Source: an uncultured Sutterella sp.
GTDB taxonomy: Bacteria > Pseudomonadota > Gammaproteobacteria > Burkholderiales > Burkholderiaceae_F
Direction of reading: 5' to 3'
Assembly: GCA_944392755.1 (NCBI GenBank)
Contig: CALXXT010000061.1
Coordinates: forward strand, 17,625-81,624
DNA length: 64,000 nt
The notes under the pieces are model-generated. The model saw only the letters and a program-made list of their open reading frames with translations. It was not told where the DNA came from and did not search any database. Of this stretch, positions 19,026 through 28,872 are shown one piece after another. Position 1 is the stretch's first letter; each line of letters opens with the position of its first letter. A program made the translations under genes and the position numbers.

Positions 19026-20396
19026 ATGCAGTCGATGGAAACGCTCGCGACGCTTGCGGGCATGCTGGAGGGCGAACTCAAGGGCATCACGCCCGGGGCG
19101 GACCTCTTTCAAAACTGGCGCCGCATCGAGACGGACACGCGGCGGCTTGCCGAGGGCGACGTCTTCGCCGCCATTCGGGGCGAGCGATTCGACGGGCACG
19201 ACTTTGCGGGCGAGGCCGAGCGCCGCGGCGCCGCGGCGCTGATCGTCGACCATCCGGTCGCAAGCGCGCTGGCGCAGTTCGTCGTGCGCGACGTGCGCGA
19301 AGCCTACGGGCTTGCGGCCAAGCGCTGGAGAAGCCGATTTGCGGTCGATCTCACGGCCGTGGTGGGCAGCAACGGGAAAACCACCACCACGCAGATGCTT
19401 GCCGCGATCCTGCGCGAGCGTTGGGGCGAAGACCGCATGCTCGCGACCGAAGGGAACTTCAACAACGAGATCGGCGTGCCGCACATGCTCTTCAAGCTCC
19501 GCTTCGAGCACCGCGCGGCGGTGATTGAGGCGGGCATGAACCATCCGGGAGAAATGGCCCGCCTGGCCGACTGGATTCGCCCGACCACGGTCCTCATGAC
19601 GAACGCGCAGCGCGAGCATCAGGAATTTCTGAGGTCGGTGGAGGCCGCCGCTCATGAAAACGGCCTCATGTTCGCGGCGCTCCCCGAAACGGGACGCGCG
19701 GTGTTCCCGTCGGACGACCCCTCGGCTTCAATCTGGGCTTCGCTTGCCCGGGCCCGCGGGGTGAGCGCCGTCACCTTCGCGCTCGGTCGGGAAGCCGACG
19801 TTTGGGGCGAACTCCTTCGGGACGGAACGCTGAGAATCCACGCGGACGAAGGGCGCGTCTTCGACGTGAAGCTGGCCATTTCGGGGGTGCACAATGCGCG
19901 CAACGCCGTGGGTGCGGCGGCTGCGGCGCTCGTGCAGGGCGTCGACGTCGACTCGATCCGCCGCGGGCTCGAAGGGTTTCGGGCGCTTCCCGGCCGCGGC
20001 GCCCGCTCGGTCGTCGCGCATGGGCGCCTCACGCTCATCGACGACTCGTACAATGCGAACCCCGACAGTCTTGCCGCGTCGCTCAAGATGCTCGCCGAGG
20101 AGCCCGGCCCGCGGATGCTCGTCATGGGCGACATGGGCGAAATCGGGGAGGCCGCCGCTGCGCGGCACCGCGAAGCGGGTCAGCTCGCCCGAGATCTCGG
20201 CATCGAGCGCCTTTGGGCAACGGGCGAACTTTCGCGTGAGGCGGCCGCCGCTTTCGGCGAGGGCGGGCGCTGGTTCCGGACCCGCGACGAACTGGCCGCC
20301 GCGCTTCTCGAAAGTCCCCTTGAAGGCACGATGGTCGTGAAGGCGAGCCACTCCATGGGATTCTCGAAGATCGTCGAGGCATTGAAGAAGATTTAA
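19026..20396 (+). CDS. murF: UDP-MurNAc-tripeptide:D-alanyl-D-alanine ligase
   Basis: MurF attaches D-Ala-D-Ala to complete the pentapeptide precursor. The 456-residue protein has the family N-terminal segment with DTRRLAEGDVFAAIRGERFDGHDF, the P-loop VVGSNGKTTTTQML near residue 117, the central EAGMNHPGEM motif and LIDDSYNANPDS. GGAG lies 8 bases before ATG 19026; a second in-frame ATG lies three codons on. mraY follows after 9 bases. Confidence 0.97.
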   Translation: MQSMETLATLAGMLEGELKGITPGADLFQNWRRIETDTRRLAEGDVFAAIRGERFDGHDFAGEAERRGAAALIVDHPVASALAQFVVRDVREAYGLAAKRWRSRFAVDLTAVVGSNGKTTTTQMLAAILRERWGEDRMLATEGNFNNEIGVPHMLFKLRFEHRAAVIEAGMNHPGEMARLADWIRPTTVLMTNAQREHQEFLRSVEAAAHENGLMFAALPETGRAVFPSDDPSASIWASLARARGVSAVTFALGREADVWGELLRDGTLRIHADEGRVFDVKLAISGVHNARNAVGAAAAALVQGVDVDSIRRGLEGFRALPGRGARSVVAHGRLTLIDDSYNANPDSLAASLKMLAEEPGPRMLVMGDMGEIGEAAAARHREAGQLARDLGIERLWATGELSREAAAAFGEGGRWFRTRDELAAALLESPLEGTMVVKASHSMGFSKIVEALKKI

Positions 20397-20405
20397 GGGG
20401 CACAC

Positions 20406-21539
20406 ATGCTTCAGCAGTTATTCGGCGGGATGGCGGATCCCGCGTCCTCCATCGGGCTGCGCGCGCTGGCGGCCTTTCTCACGTCGCTTGCCATCGGGCT
20501 GGCCCTCGGGCCCCGCTTCATCGCGAGACTCAAGGCGATGCACTTCGGACAGGCGGTCCGCACGGACGGTCCGCAGACGCACCTGAAGAAGGACGGCACG
20601 CCCACGATGGGCGGAGCCTTGATTCTGGGCGCGCTCACGGCGTCGCTTGCGCTCTGGGGCGACTGGTCGAACCGCTTCCTTTGGGTGATTCTCTTCGTGA
20701 CGCTCGGCTACGGCGCGATCGGCTGGCAGGACGACTACCGCAAAGTCGTGCACCATGATCCGCACGGCATGAGCGCGCGGGAGAAGTTCTCCTGGCAGTC
20801 CGTCATCGGACTGGCCGCGGGGTTCTACCTCGCCGTGGCGCTCTCGGCCGGGCCGGGCGAAGGGTTTCTCGACGCGGCGGCGCATTGGTACGAAGCGGGC
20901 TTCCCGCTCGACATTTCACGCAGCATCGACCTCGTGTTCCCGGCGATCGGAAAGATGGCCTTCCCCTTCGGGATTCTCGGCTTCATCGTTTTCGTCTACG
21001 TCGTGATCGTGGGCTCGAGCAACGCCGTCAATCTGACGGACGGCCTCGACGGTCTCGCCACGCTTCCCGTCGTTCTCGTGGGTTCGGCTCTGGGGCTCTT
21101 CGCCTACGTGGCCGGGACGAGCGCTCCGGGCGCTCACTTCGCCTCGATTCCCGGGGCTGAAGAGGCGGCCGTCGTCATGGCGGCCGTGGCCGGGGCGGGA
21201 CTCGCCTTCCTTTGGTTCAACGCGCATCCGGCCCAGGTCTTCATGGGCGACGTCGGTGCGCTTGCCCTGGGCGGGTGCCTCGGGACGACCGCCGTCGTTG
21301 CGCGCGCCGAGCTCGTGCTTGCGGTGATGGGCGGCGTTTTCGTGATGGAAACGCTTTCGGTCATGATTCAGACGACGTACTTCCGCCTTTCGCACGGCAA
21401 GCGCGTCTTCCGCATGGCGCCCATCCATCATCACTTCGAATTGGGCGGCTGGAAGGAGACGCAGGTCGTCGTGCGTTTCTGGATCATCACCGTCGTTCTG
21501 GTCGCGGTCGGTTTGGGCGCGCTCGCAGCGGGCGCGTGA
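20406..21539 (+). CDS. mraY: Phospho-N-acetylmuramoyl-pentapeptide transferase
   Basis: MraY transfers phospho-MurNAc-pentapeptide to undecaprenyl phosphate, forming lipid I at the inner membrane. The 377-residue polytopic protein has the family signatures [18 protein letters not shown] (catalytic Asp pair), [22 protein letters not shown] and the C-terminal [15 protein letters not shown] motif. About ten hydrophobic helices are visible. It is embedded between murF and murD in the dcw order. Confidence 0.98.
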   Translation: MLQQLFGGMADPASSIGLRALAAFLTSLAIGLALGPRFIARLKAMHFGQAVRTDGPQTHLKKDGTPTMGGALILGALTASLALWGDWSNRFLWVILFVTLGYGAIGWQDDYRKVVHHDPHGMSAREKFSWQSVIGLAAGFYLAVALSAGPGEGFLDAAAHWYEAGFPLDISRSIDLVFPAIGKMAFPFGILGFIVFVYVVIVGSSNAVNLTDGLDGLATLPVVLVGSALGLFAYVAGTSAPGAHFASIPGAEEAAVVMAAVAGAGLAFLWFNAHPAQVFMGDVGALALGGCLGTTAVVARAELVLAVMGGVFVMETLSVMIQTTYFRLSHGKRVFRMAPIHHHFELGGWKETQVVVRFWIITVVLVAVGLGALAAGA

Positions 21540-21549
21540 GGAATGCATC

Positions 21550-23019
21550 ATGTCGTGTGAATCGAAAACGCTGGATTGGGCGAACCCCGCAGAGGCGCTC
21601 ATTCTCGGGCTCGGCGCCTCGGGGCGCGCCTCGGCCGAGCTTCTCGCCGCGCGCGGCTGGCGCGTGAAGGGCGCCGACACCCGCACGGACGCCGCGCTCG
21701 CCGAAGCGCTGCGGGAGGCGGCTCCGGGAGCGCAGGCCTCGCTCGGCGGGTTTCCGCTCGAACTCCTCGACGGCGTCTCGGGCGTCGTCCTGAGTCCCGG
21801 GCTTTCGCCTTACTTCGGTCCGGCCGCGCCCCTTGTGCGCGCCGCCGAAGCGCGGGGCCTCCCCGTCGTGGGCGAAATCGAGCTTTTTGCGCTTGAACTG
21901 AAGCGCCTTGAGGCGTGCACGGGCTACCGCCCGAAGGTGATCGGCGTCACGGGCACGAACGGCAAGACGACGACGACGGCGCTGGCGGCAAAAATGGCGG
22001 CTGCGTCGGGCGCAAGCGCCGCGGCGGCCGGGAACATCGGCCCGAACGCTTCGCTTGAGCTCCTGAAGGCCGAGCGCGGCGGAACGCTTCCCGACGTGTG
22101 GGTGCTTGAGCTGTCGAGCTTCCAGCTTGACCGCGCGCCGAGCCTTGAGCTCGACTCGGCGGCGCTCCTGAACGTGACCGAAGACCACATCGACTGGCAC
22201 GGATCGCTCGAAGCCTACGCGGCGGCGAAGCGCCGCATCTTCAGGAAGGCGGCCGTGCGGGTTTTGAACCGCGACGACGCCTGGTCGCGCATGAACGCCG
22301 CGGGCGCGGACCGCGTCGAAACTTTCGGCGCCGAACCGCCGGCCAAGCCGGGCGAATGGGGCCTCATGCCTGCCGCGGACGGACCGACGCTTTCGCGCAT
22401 GCGCGCCGACGGGTCGATCGAGCGCCTTGTCGCCGAGCGCGACCTCCTCATCCGCGGGCGTCACAATTCGATGAATGCGCTCGCCGCGCTGGCGCTCGTC
22501 GTCTCGGCGGGACTGCCGCTCGAGGCAGCGCTCGAGGCGCTCCGCGTCTACGGGGGCGAACCGCACCGCGTCGCCTGGGCGGGGTCGATCGACGGGGTCG
22601 ACTTCATCGATGATTCGAAGGGCACGAACGTAGGCGCCGTCGCCGCGGCCGTGCAGGGCTTTGCTGCCGAGGGGCGCCCGCTCCTCATCATTCTCGGAGG
22701 AGACGGAAAGGGGCAGGACTTCGCGCCGCTCGCGCGCGCGCTCAAGGGCGCCGCCCGCGCTGCGGCCGTGATCGGCAAGGACGCCGAGCCGATCCGCGAG
22801 GCGCTTCGTGACTGCGGCTTCCCGATCGAAAGGTGCGCGACCCTCGAATCGGCCGTCGACTGGCTGTGGACGAAGCGCCGCAAGGGAGACGTGATGCTGC
22901 TCTCGCCCGCCTGCGCTTCGTGGGACATGTTCCGCAACTACGCCGAGCGCAGCGAGCGCTTCGTCGCCAAGGTGAGAACCTTGAAGGCCGATGCGCCGCG
23001 AGAGGGATACGAATCGTAA
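21550..23019 (+). CDS. murD: UDP-MurNAc-L-alanine:D-glutamate ligase
   Basis: MurD adds D-glutamate to UDP-MurNAc-L-Ala. The 489-residue product begins with the UDP-binding fold (LILGLGASGRASAELL), has the P-loop VTGTNGKTTTTALAAKM near residue 138, the ELSSFQLD and NVTEDHIDWHGS motifs and a C-terminal domain with IDDSKGTNVGA and LSPACASWDMF. Length is slightly above E. coli MurD, as usual in betaproteobacteria. A 105-base gap follows before ftsW, with no evident gene. Confidence 0.97.
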   Translation: MSCESKTLDWANPAEALILGLGASGRASAELLAARGWRVKGADTRTDAALAEALREAAPGAQASLGGFPLELLDGVSGVVLSPGLSPYFGPAAPLVRAAEARGLPVVGEIELFALELKRLEACTGYRPKVIGVTGTNGKTTTTALAAKMAAASGASAAAAGNIGPNASLELLKAERGGTLPDVWVLELSSFQLDRAPSLELDSAALLNVTEDHIDWHGSLEAYAAAKRRIFRKAAVRVLNRDDAWSRMNAAGADRVETFGAEPPAKPGEWGLMPAADGPTLSRMRADGSIERLVAERDLLIRGRHNSMNALAALALVVSAGLPLEAALEALRVYGGEPHRVAWAGSIDGVDFIDDSKGTNVGAVAAAVQGFAAEGRPLLIILGGDGKGQDFAPLARALKGAARAAAVIGKDAEPIREALRDCGFPIERCATLESAVDWLWTKRRKGDVMLLSPACASWDMFRNYAERSERFVAKVRTLKADAPREGYES

Positions 23020-23124
23020 CTTCGACGGCCGGGAGCTTTGTCTAAAATTGATCTTTCTCCGTATTTCGAGGGATGCCCGAGGCTTCCCCCATCGTCTTGA
23101 GGAGCCGGAAACGGCGTCGACCAC

Positions 23125-24300
23125 ATGATTGACCGCGGCTGGGATTCATCGTTGCGATCGGACGCGGGACCGAGCGGCCTCAATTGGGACGTCGTCGTCT
23201 GCGTGATGATGCTTCTCGCGATCGGCACGGTGATGGTCTTTTCGGCAACGACCTCCTTCGGCGAGAGCGCGAAGTTCCATGCGACGAACCTCACCTATCT
23301 CTGGCGCCATCTCCAGAGCATGGCCGTCGCGCTCGCGGCGGGCGCGGTCGTCTACCGCATCCCCATGTCCTTCTGGTTCCGCTGGTGGTGGCTGATCGGC
23401 GGCTCCGTGATCGGGCTCCTGCTGCTCGTCTTCGTGCCGGGGCTCGGCCGAACGGTGAACGGCGCGACGCGCTGGGTGAGCCTCGGGGGCCTGAACCTGC
23501 AGGTGTCCGAAATGGTGAAGGTCGCCGCCCTCATCTACACGGCGGCTTTCGTCGTGCGGCGGCAGGACTTCATGCATTCCTTCACGAAGGGATTTCTGCC
23601 GATGGCGCTCGTCATGATGCTCATCAGCTTTCTCCTCATGCGCCAGCCCGACCTCGGCGCCACGGTGGTGATTGCGGCGGAAATCATGGGCACGCTCTTC
23701 CTCGGCGGGCTCTCGATGCACATCTTCGTGTCCGTCGCGGCCGTCGTCGTCGCCTTCGTCGTCTTCATGATCATGAGCACGCCTTGGCGCGTCGGGCGCG
23801 TGCTCGCCTATCTTGATCCGTGGGCCGACGAGTACGTGCTCGGTCAGGCCTATCAGCTCTCGCATTCGCTCATCGCCTTCGGCCGCGGCGAACTCTTCGG
23901 CGTCGGGCTCGGGGGATCGGTCGAGAAGCTCAACTACCTGCCGGAGGCGCACACCGACTTCATCATGGCCGTCATCGCGGAAGAGACGGGCTTTTTCGGT
24001 GTTATCCTCGTGCTTTTCATTTTTTACTGGCTCATTCGCCGAGCCTTCGAGATCGGCCGTCAGGCGATCAAGCTCGGTCGGATCTACCAGGGCCTCATCG
24101 CCGAAGGCATCGGACTCTGGTTCGGCGTCCAGGTCTTCATCAACGTCGGCGTCGCTTCCGGGGCGCTTCCCACGAAGGGGCTGACGCTTCCCTTCGTGAG
24201 CTTCGGCGGCTCGGCGCTGCTTTCTTCGATTGTCGCCGTGGCGCTGCTCCTCAGGGTCGACAAGGAAAACAAAATTCTGATGCGCGGAGGTCAAGTGTGA
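23125..24300 (+). CDS. ftsW: Peptidoglycan polymerase FtsW
   Basis: FtsW is the SEDS-family septal glycosyltransferase that pairs with FtsI. The 391-residue polytopic protein has about ten membrane helices, the GATRWVSLGGLNLQVSEMVK motif, RQPDLGATVVI (with the SEDS Asp) and the C-terminal LPTKGLTLPFVSFGGSALL signature. Its TGA overlaps the murG GTG start by 4 bases, which couples the two genes. Confidence 0.97.
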   Translation: MIDRGWDSSLRSDAGPSGLNWDVVVCVMMLLAIGTVMVFSATTSFGESAKFHATNLTYLWRHLQSMAVALAAGAVVYRIPMSFWFRWWWLIGGSVIGLLLLVFVPGLGRTVNGATRWVSLGGLNLQVSEMVKVAALIYTAAFVVRRQDFMHSFTKGFLPMALVMMLISFLLMRQPDLGATVVIAAEIMGTLFLGGLSMHIFVSVAAVVVAFVVFMIMSTPWRVGRVLAYLDPWADEYVLGQAYQLSHSLIAFGRGELFGVGLGGSVEKLNYLPEAHTDFIMAVIAEETGFFGVILVLFIFYWLIRRAFEIGRQAIKLGRIYQGLIAEGIGLWFGVQVFINVGVASGALPTKGLTLPFVSFGGSALLSSIVAVALLLRVDKENKILMRGGQV

Positions 24301-25424
24301 GCACCGAAACCGAAATGTCCGGAGCGGGCGTCAAGCGCCTTGTCATTGCTGCGGCAGGCACCGGCGGGCACGTCATGCCGGGCCTCGCCGTCGCCGAGGT
24401 GATGCGCGGCCGCGGCGCCGAAATCGAATGGATCGGCACGACGAGCGGCATGGAGGGAGAGCTCGTGGAGCGCCGCGGCATTCCCTTTTCGGGAATCGCC
24501 TTTCGGGGCGTGCGCGGACGCGGGCTTGCGGGCGCCGTGAAGGGCGTCTTCGCGCTTCTGCGCGCATTCTTCGCCGCGCGCGCCCTGCTTCGGAGGGCGA
24601 AGCCTGATGCGGTCTTTTCCACGGGCGGCTACATCGCCGTTCCCGTGGGCTGGGCCGCGAAGACGCTCGGCATTCCGCTCGTCCTCATGAACTGCGATGC
24701 GGACCTTCTGATGTCGACGAAGCTCCTTCTGCCCGCTGCGCGTCGGCTTGCCTGCGGATTCGACGGGCCGGCCGCCTCCCATGCGGGAGCGAAGGCGGTC
24801 GTGACGGGGAACCCCGTGCGCAGCGCGATCGTGGCGATTCCCGCCCCCGACGAGCGGCTCTCGGGCCGTGCTGGACCCCTGAAGCTCTTCGTTTTCGGCG
24901 GGAGCCTGGGCGCGCAGGTGCTCAACGACGTCGTCCCCGAGGCGCTGGCGCTTCTGAGCCCCGAGGAGCGTCCCGAAGTGCTCCATCAGACGGGGCGCGG
25001 GCGCGACGAAGCGGTTCGCGCGCGCTACGCGGCGCTGGGGCTCGAGGCGCGGGTCGTCCCCTTCATCCACGACATGGCGGCCGAATATGAGGCGTGCGAC
25101 CTCATCGTCTGCCGCGCGGGCGCGACGAGCATCTCGGAAATCGCCGCCGCTGGCGCCGCCGCCGTTTTGGTTCCCTTCATCGCACGCACGACGGCGCACC
25201 AGGAAGGAAACGCCCGCTTCATGGCGGGCGAAGGCGCGGCCGTCCACATGCCTCAGAAGGCCTTCACGGCCGAGGCGCTTGCGGCGGAGCTCCGCCGCCT
25301 GACGCGCGCCGACATTCTGGCGCTCGCGCGAAACGCCCGCAAGATGGCCAAGCCCGATGCGGCCTCAGCCGTGGCCCGCCTGATCGATGAGGCCGCCGGG
25401 CGTCTTGACCCGCCCCATTCTTAG
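24297..25424 (+). CDS. murG: UDP-GlcNAc:lipid I GlcNAc transferase MurG
   Basis: MurG makes lipid II on the inner face of the membrane. The 375-residue protein carries the N-terminal AAAGTGGHVMPGLAVAE loop, FSTGGYIAVPVGWAAK, and the UDP-GlcNAc site FGGSLGAQVLND followed by RAGATSISEIAAAG. I chose GTG 24297 because GGAGG lies 6 bases upstream and the start overlaps the ftsW stop; the next ATG is at 24315. The open frame extends much further upstream inside ftsW but without similarity. The stop is TAG. Confidence 0.96.
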   Translation: MSTETEMSGAGVKRLVIAAAGTGGHVMPGLAVAEVMRGRGAEIEWIGTTSGMEGELVERRGIPFSGIAFRGVRGRGLAGAVKGVFALLRAFFAARALLRRAKPDAVFSTGGYIAVPVGWAAKTLGIPLVLMNCDADLLMSTKLLLPAARRLACGFDGPAASHAGAKAVVTGNPVRSAIVAIPAPDERLSGRAGPLKLFVFGGSLGAQVLNDVVPEALALLSPEERPEVLHQTGRGRDEAVRARYAALGLEARVVPFIHDMAAEYEACDLIVCRAGATSISEIAAAGAAAVLVPFIARTTAHQEGNARFMAGEGAAVHMPQKAFTAEALAAELRRLTRADILALARNARKMAKPDAASAVARLIDEAAGRLDPPHS

Positions 25425-25442
25425 AGTAGAGGAGTTCGATTC

Positions 25443-26840
25443 GTGAAGTTTTTGGTCAACCATCTGCATTTCGTAGGCATCGGCGGCGCCGGCATGAGCG
25501 GCATCGCCGAAGTGCTTCTCAACCTCGGCTACGTCGTGAGCGGCTCGGACCTCGTGCGCTCGGCGACGACCGACCGGCTTCAGGAGCGGGGCGCGCGCAT
25601 TTCGATCGGTCACGACAAGAAGCACATCCGCGGCGCCGACGCCGTCGTGATCTCTTCGGCCGTGAAGGAGTCGAATCCGGAGGTCGTCGCCGCCCGCGAA
25701 CTCGGCATTCCGGTCGTGCCGCGCGCCGTCATGCTCGCCGAATTGATGCGCCTGCGCCGCGGAATCGCCATTGCGGGCGCGCACGGAAAGACGACCACCA
25801 CGTCGCTCGTCGCGTCGCTGCTCGCGGCGGGCGGACTCGACCCCACGTTCGTGATCGGAGGGAAGCTCAACAGCGCCGGGGCGAACGCCCGTCTCGGCGC
25901 AGGGGAATTTCTGGTCGCCGAAGCCGACGAATCGGACGCCTCCTTCCTCTATCTCATGCCCGTCATCGCCGCGGTGACGAACATCGACGAAGACCACATG
26001 GACACCTACGGCCACGACTTCGGCCGGCTGAAGAACGCTTTCGTCGACTTTCTCGAGCGGCTTCCCTTCTACGGCGTCGCCGTCCTCTGCATGGACGACG
26101 CGAACGTGAGGGCGATTCGTCCGCAGGTGACGCGGCCGGTCGTGGGCTACGGCCTTTCGGGCGACGCCTCCGTCCGCGCGATCGACGTCGCGCCCGACGG
26201 CACGCGCATGCGCTTCACGATCCTGCGTCCCGACCACGCGCCGCTTCCGGTCGTTCTCAATCTCCCCGGACTGCACAACGTGCGCAACGCCCTTGCCGCG
26301 GTCGCGATCGCGACGATTGCGGGCGTCTCCGACGAAGCGATCGTGCGGGGGCTTGCTGAATTCAAGGGCGTCGGCCGGCGCTTCGCGCAGTACGGCGACG
26401 TTGCGCTTCACGCAGCCGACGGCAGCGTGTGCGGCGCCTTCACGTTGATCGACGACTACGGCCACCACCCGCATGAAATGGCGGCCACGCTTGCCGCCAT
26501 CCGCGGCGCGTGGCCCGAGCGCCGGGTCGTCGTCGCCTTTCAGCCGCACCGCTACACCCGCACGCGCGACTGCTTCAACGACTTCGTCGATGTTCTCAAG
26601 GACGTCGACGGACTCGTGCTCGCGAAGGTCTATCCGGCGGGCGAGGCGCCGATCGAAGGCGCCGACAGCGAGCACCTCGCGCGCGCCATCGAGAAGATTT
26701 CAGGGCGCAGCGTGCCCGTCGTGAACGTGGAGGACGTGCCTGCCGCCGTCCGCCGCGCGGCTCGGCCCGGGGACGTCGTCGTCACCATGGGCGCAGGGTC
26801 GATCGGCCGCGCCGCGCCGGCAATCGCCAAGGGCGAGTGA
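25443..26840 (+). CDS. murC: UDP-MurNAc:L-alanine ligase
   Basis: MurC adds L-alanine, the first residue of the stem peptide. The 465-residue protein begins with GTG at 25443 (GGAG about 10 bases upstream). It has the Rossmann motif [16 protein letters not shown], the P-loop [17 protein letters not shown] near residue 111, [22 protein letters not shown] and [11 protein letters not shown] motifs. Length is standard and gene order murG-murC-ddlB is conserved. Confidence 0.97.
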   Translation: MKFLVNHLHFVGIGGAGMSGIAEVLLNLGYVVSGSDLVRSATTDRLQERGARISIGHDKKHIRGADAVVISSAVKESNPEVVAARELGIPVVPRAVMLAELMRLRRGIAIAGAHGKTTTTSLVASLLAAGGLDPTFVIGGKLNSAGANARLGAGEFLVAEADESDASFLYLMPVIAAVTNIDEDHMDTYGHDFGRLKNAFVDFLERLPFYGVAVLCMDDANVRAIRPQVTRPVVGYGLSGDASVRAIDVAPDGTRMRFTILRPDHAPLPVVLNLPGLHNVRNALAAVAIATIAGVSDEAIVRGLAEFKGVGRRFAQYGDVALHAADGSVCGAFTLIDDYGHHPHEMAATLAAIRGAWPERRVVVAFQPHRYTRTRDCFNDFVDVLKDVDGLVLAKVYPAGEAPIEGADSEHLARAIEKISGRSVPVVNVEDVPAAVRRAARPGDVVVTMGAGSIGRAAPAIAKGE

Positions 26841-26870
26841 GTCAAATCCACAGCAAAGGAACGGAACATC

Positions 26871-27827
26871 ATGACCGAAGCACAGAATCATCAGGATCCG
26901 AAGCGCGTCGTCCTTTTCATGGGCGGCATTTCCTCCGAACGCGAGGTCTCCCTCATGTCCGGAGCGGGCGTCAAGGCGGCGCTCGAGTCGCGCGGCGTCG
27001 AGGTGACGCCTTTCGACCCGGCGCAGGATTCGATCGAGCTGCTCGAAGCGGGAAAGTTCGATGCGGCCTTCATCGCGCTTCACGGAAAGCTCGGCGAGGA
27101 CGGTTCGATTCAGGGGCTCTGCAACTGCATCGGACTGCCTTATACGGGGCCGGGCGTCGCCGCCTCGGCGATTGCGATCGACAAGGAGACGACGAAGACG
27201 CTCTGGCGCGCGGCCGGAATTCCCGTGCCTGCGGGCATCTGCGTGACGGCGGACGCGGACGACGCCGAGCTCGAATCGATCATCCGCGACTTCGGCGCTG
27301 CGGGTCTCGTCGTGAAGCCCGACGCGGACGGCTCTTCGATCGGCGTGACGAAGCTGAAGGCCGAAGAGCTCACGCGCGATTCGCTGCGCCGAGCGCTCGA
27401 CGAGGCCGCGCGCTCGGGCTCGAAGCGCATCCTCGTCGAGGAATACGTGCACGGGCGCGAATTCACCGTCGCGGTGCTCGACGGCAAGGCCCTTCCCGTC
27501 ATCGAAATCAAGGCGCCTGAAGGGAGCTACGACTTTCAGAACAAGTACTACACGGACGTCGTGACGTACGATTGCCCGGCCAAGCTCACCGAGGCTCAGA
27601 CGGCTGAGCTTGCTCGAACCTGCGAGGCCGCCTTCGCCGCGATCGGCTGCCGCGGCTGGTCCCGGATCGATGCTCTCGAGCGCCCCGATGGAAGCTTCGT
27701 GCTGCTCGAAATCAACACCGCGCCCGGCATGACGCCGCACTCGCTCGTGCCGATGGCCGCCCGCGCGGTGGGCGTCGACTACGCCGAACTCTGCATGCGG
27801 GTGCTGCGTCTCGCCGCCCTCGACTGA
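26871..27827 (+). CDS. ddlB: D-alanine:D-alanine ligase
   Basis: Ddl makes the D-Ala-D-Ala dipeptide used by MurF. The 318-residue ATP-grasp protein has the N-terminal FMGGISSEREVSLMSG, ALHGKLGEDGSIQGL, GSSIGVTKLK and VEEYVHGREFTVAVL segments, and the metal-binding LEINTAPGMTPHSLVP near the C-terminus. It follows murC by 30 bases and precedes ftsQ by 10. Confidence 0.97.
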   Translation: MTEAQNHQDPKRVVLFMGGISSEREVSLMSGAGVKAALESRGVEVTPFDPAQDSIELLEAGKFDAAFIALHGKLGEDGSIQGLCNCIGLPYTGPGVAASAIAIDKETTKTLWRAAGIPVPAGICVTADADDAELESIIRDFGAAGLVVKPDADGSSIGVTKLKAEELTRDSLRRALDEAARSGSKRILVEEYVHGREFTVAVLDGKALPVIEIKAPEGSYDFQNKYYTDVVTYDCPAKLTEAQTAELARTCEAAFAAIGCRGWSRIDALERPDGSFVLLEINTAPGMTPHSLVPMAARAVGVDYAELCMRVLRLAALD

Positions 27828-27837
27828 GCGGGCCGTC

Positions 27838-28872
27838 GTGACGAACGAGTCCCGAAAGGGCGCTCGCCGCGCCCCGGCTGAAGAAGACGGGGCGGGCGTT
27901 CAGGCGCTTTATCAGATTCCGCTCGATTCGGACGCAGGCGCGGCGCGCGCGCCTGCGCCGCGCCCCTTCTGGCGCCGAGCCGGCTTCTGGGTGCGCACGT
28001 TCTGCGTCCTCGGCGCGGCGGCCGCGCTCTTTTGGGGCTGGCGCGAGCTCGAGCGGCTCGACCATTTCCGCATCACGTCGCTCGAGATGGAGGGCGACGC
28101 CACGAAGGTCCCGCTCGCGCGGCTTCGCGAAGCCGTCGAGGAGAGCGCAAGCGGCAACTGGTTCGCGGTCGATCTTGAGCGCGTCCGAGAAGCGGTGCAG
28201 ACGCTCCCTTGGGTCAAGCGCGCGCGCGTGCGCCGCGAGTGGCCCGACACGCTCCGCGTGGAGGTCGAGGTCTACGACGCGCTTGCGACCTACGAGGACG
28301 GACGCCTCGTCTCGACGGACGGGACGCTCTTCTCGGCGAACCTCGAGGAAGACGCGCATGCAAGCCGGCTTCCCGCGTTTTACGGTCCGCCCGCCATGGT
28401 GCCCCTCATTGCGGCTCGGTACGCCGCATTCTCCAAAATCGCCGCATCGATTCCGGCTGAGGTGACGGACGTCTTCTGCTCGGACCGCGGCAGCTGGTCG
28501 CTCGTGATGGAGAGTTCCGACATTCCGCCGACGAAGGTGGAGCTTGGGCTGGAGAGAACGAACGCGGATCTCACGTCCAGGTTTGCGCTCGTCGCTGCGT
28601 CCTATGCCGGCGTGAAAAAGCTTTTCAATGGTCCGCCCGCTTCGATCGACGCGCGCTACAGGCGCGCCTTCGCCGCGGCGCTCCCGGATCCGAAAGCGAT
28701 TCAGGAGCACCGTGAGGCTCAGGAGAAGCGCCGCTCGGCCGAACTTGACTCCGCCGAGGAAGAAAATCCGGAGGACGAGGAAATCTTCGACCCGCAGACG
28801 CCCGCCGCGGATAATATGGGCGGAGAGCGTCGGCCCGGTGGAGGCCGAGGCCGAGAGGAGCGAGGGAACTGA
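27838..28872 (+). CDS. ftsQ: Cell division protein FtsQ
   Basis: FtsQ is the bitopic scaffold that links early and late divisome proteins. The 344-residue product starts with GTG 27838, has a cytoplasmic tail, one membrane helix (VRTFCVLGAAAALFWGW, about residues 51-67), a POTRA domain (FRITSLEMEGDA... PWVKRARVRREWPDTLRVEVE) and the FtsQ/DivIB domain. A C-terminal tail of about 50 residues rich in Glu, Asp and Arg extends beyond the usual family end. Its TGA shares one base with the ftsA ATG. Confidence 0.93.
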   Translation: MTNESRKGARRAPAEEDGAGVQALYQIPLDSDAGAARAPAPRPFWRRAGFWVRTFCVLGAAAALFWGWRELERLDHFRITSLEMEGDATKVPLARLREAVEESASGNWFAVDLERVREAVQTLPWVKRARVRREWPDTLRVEVEVYDALATYEDGRLVSTDGTLFSANLEEDAHASRLPAFYGPPAMVPLIAARYAAFSKIAASIPAEVTDVFCSDRGSWSLVMESSDIPPTKVELGLERTNADLTSRFALVAASYAGVKKLFNGPPASIDARYRRAFAAALPDPKAIQEHREAQEKRRSAELDSAEEENPEDEEIFDPQTPAADNMGGERRPGGGRGREERGN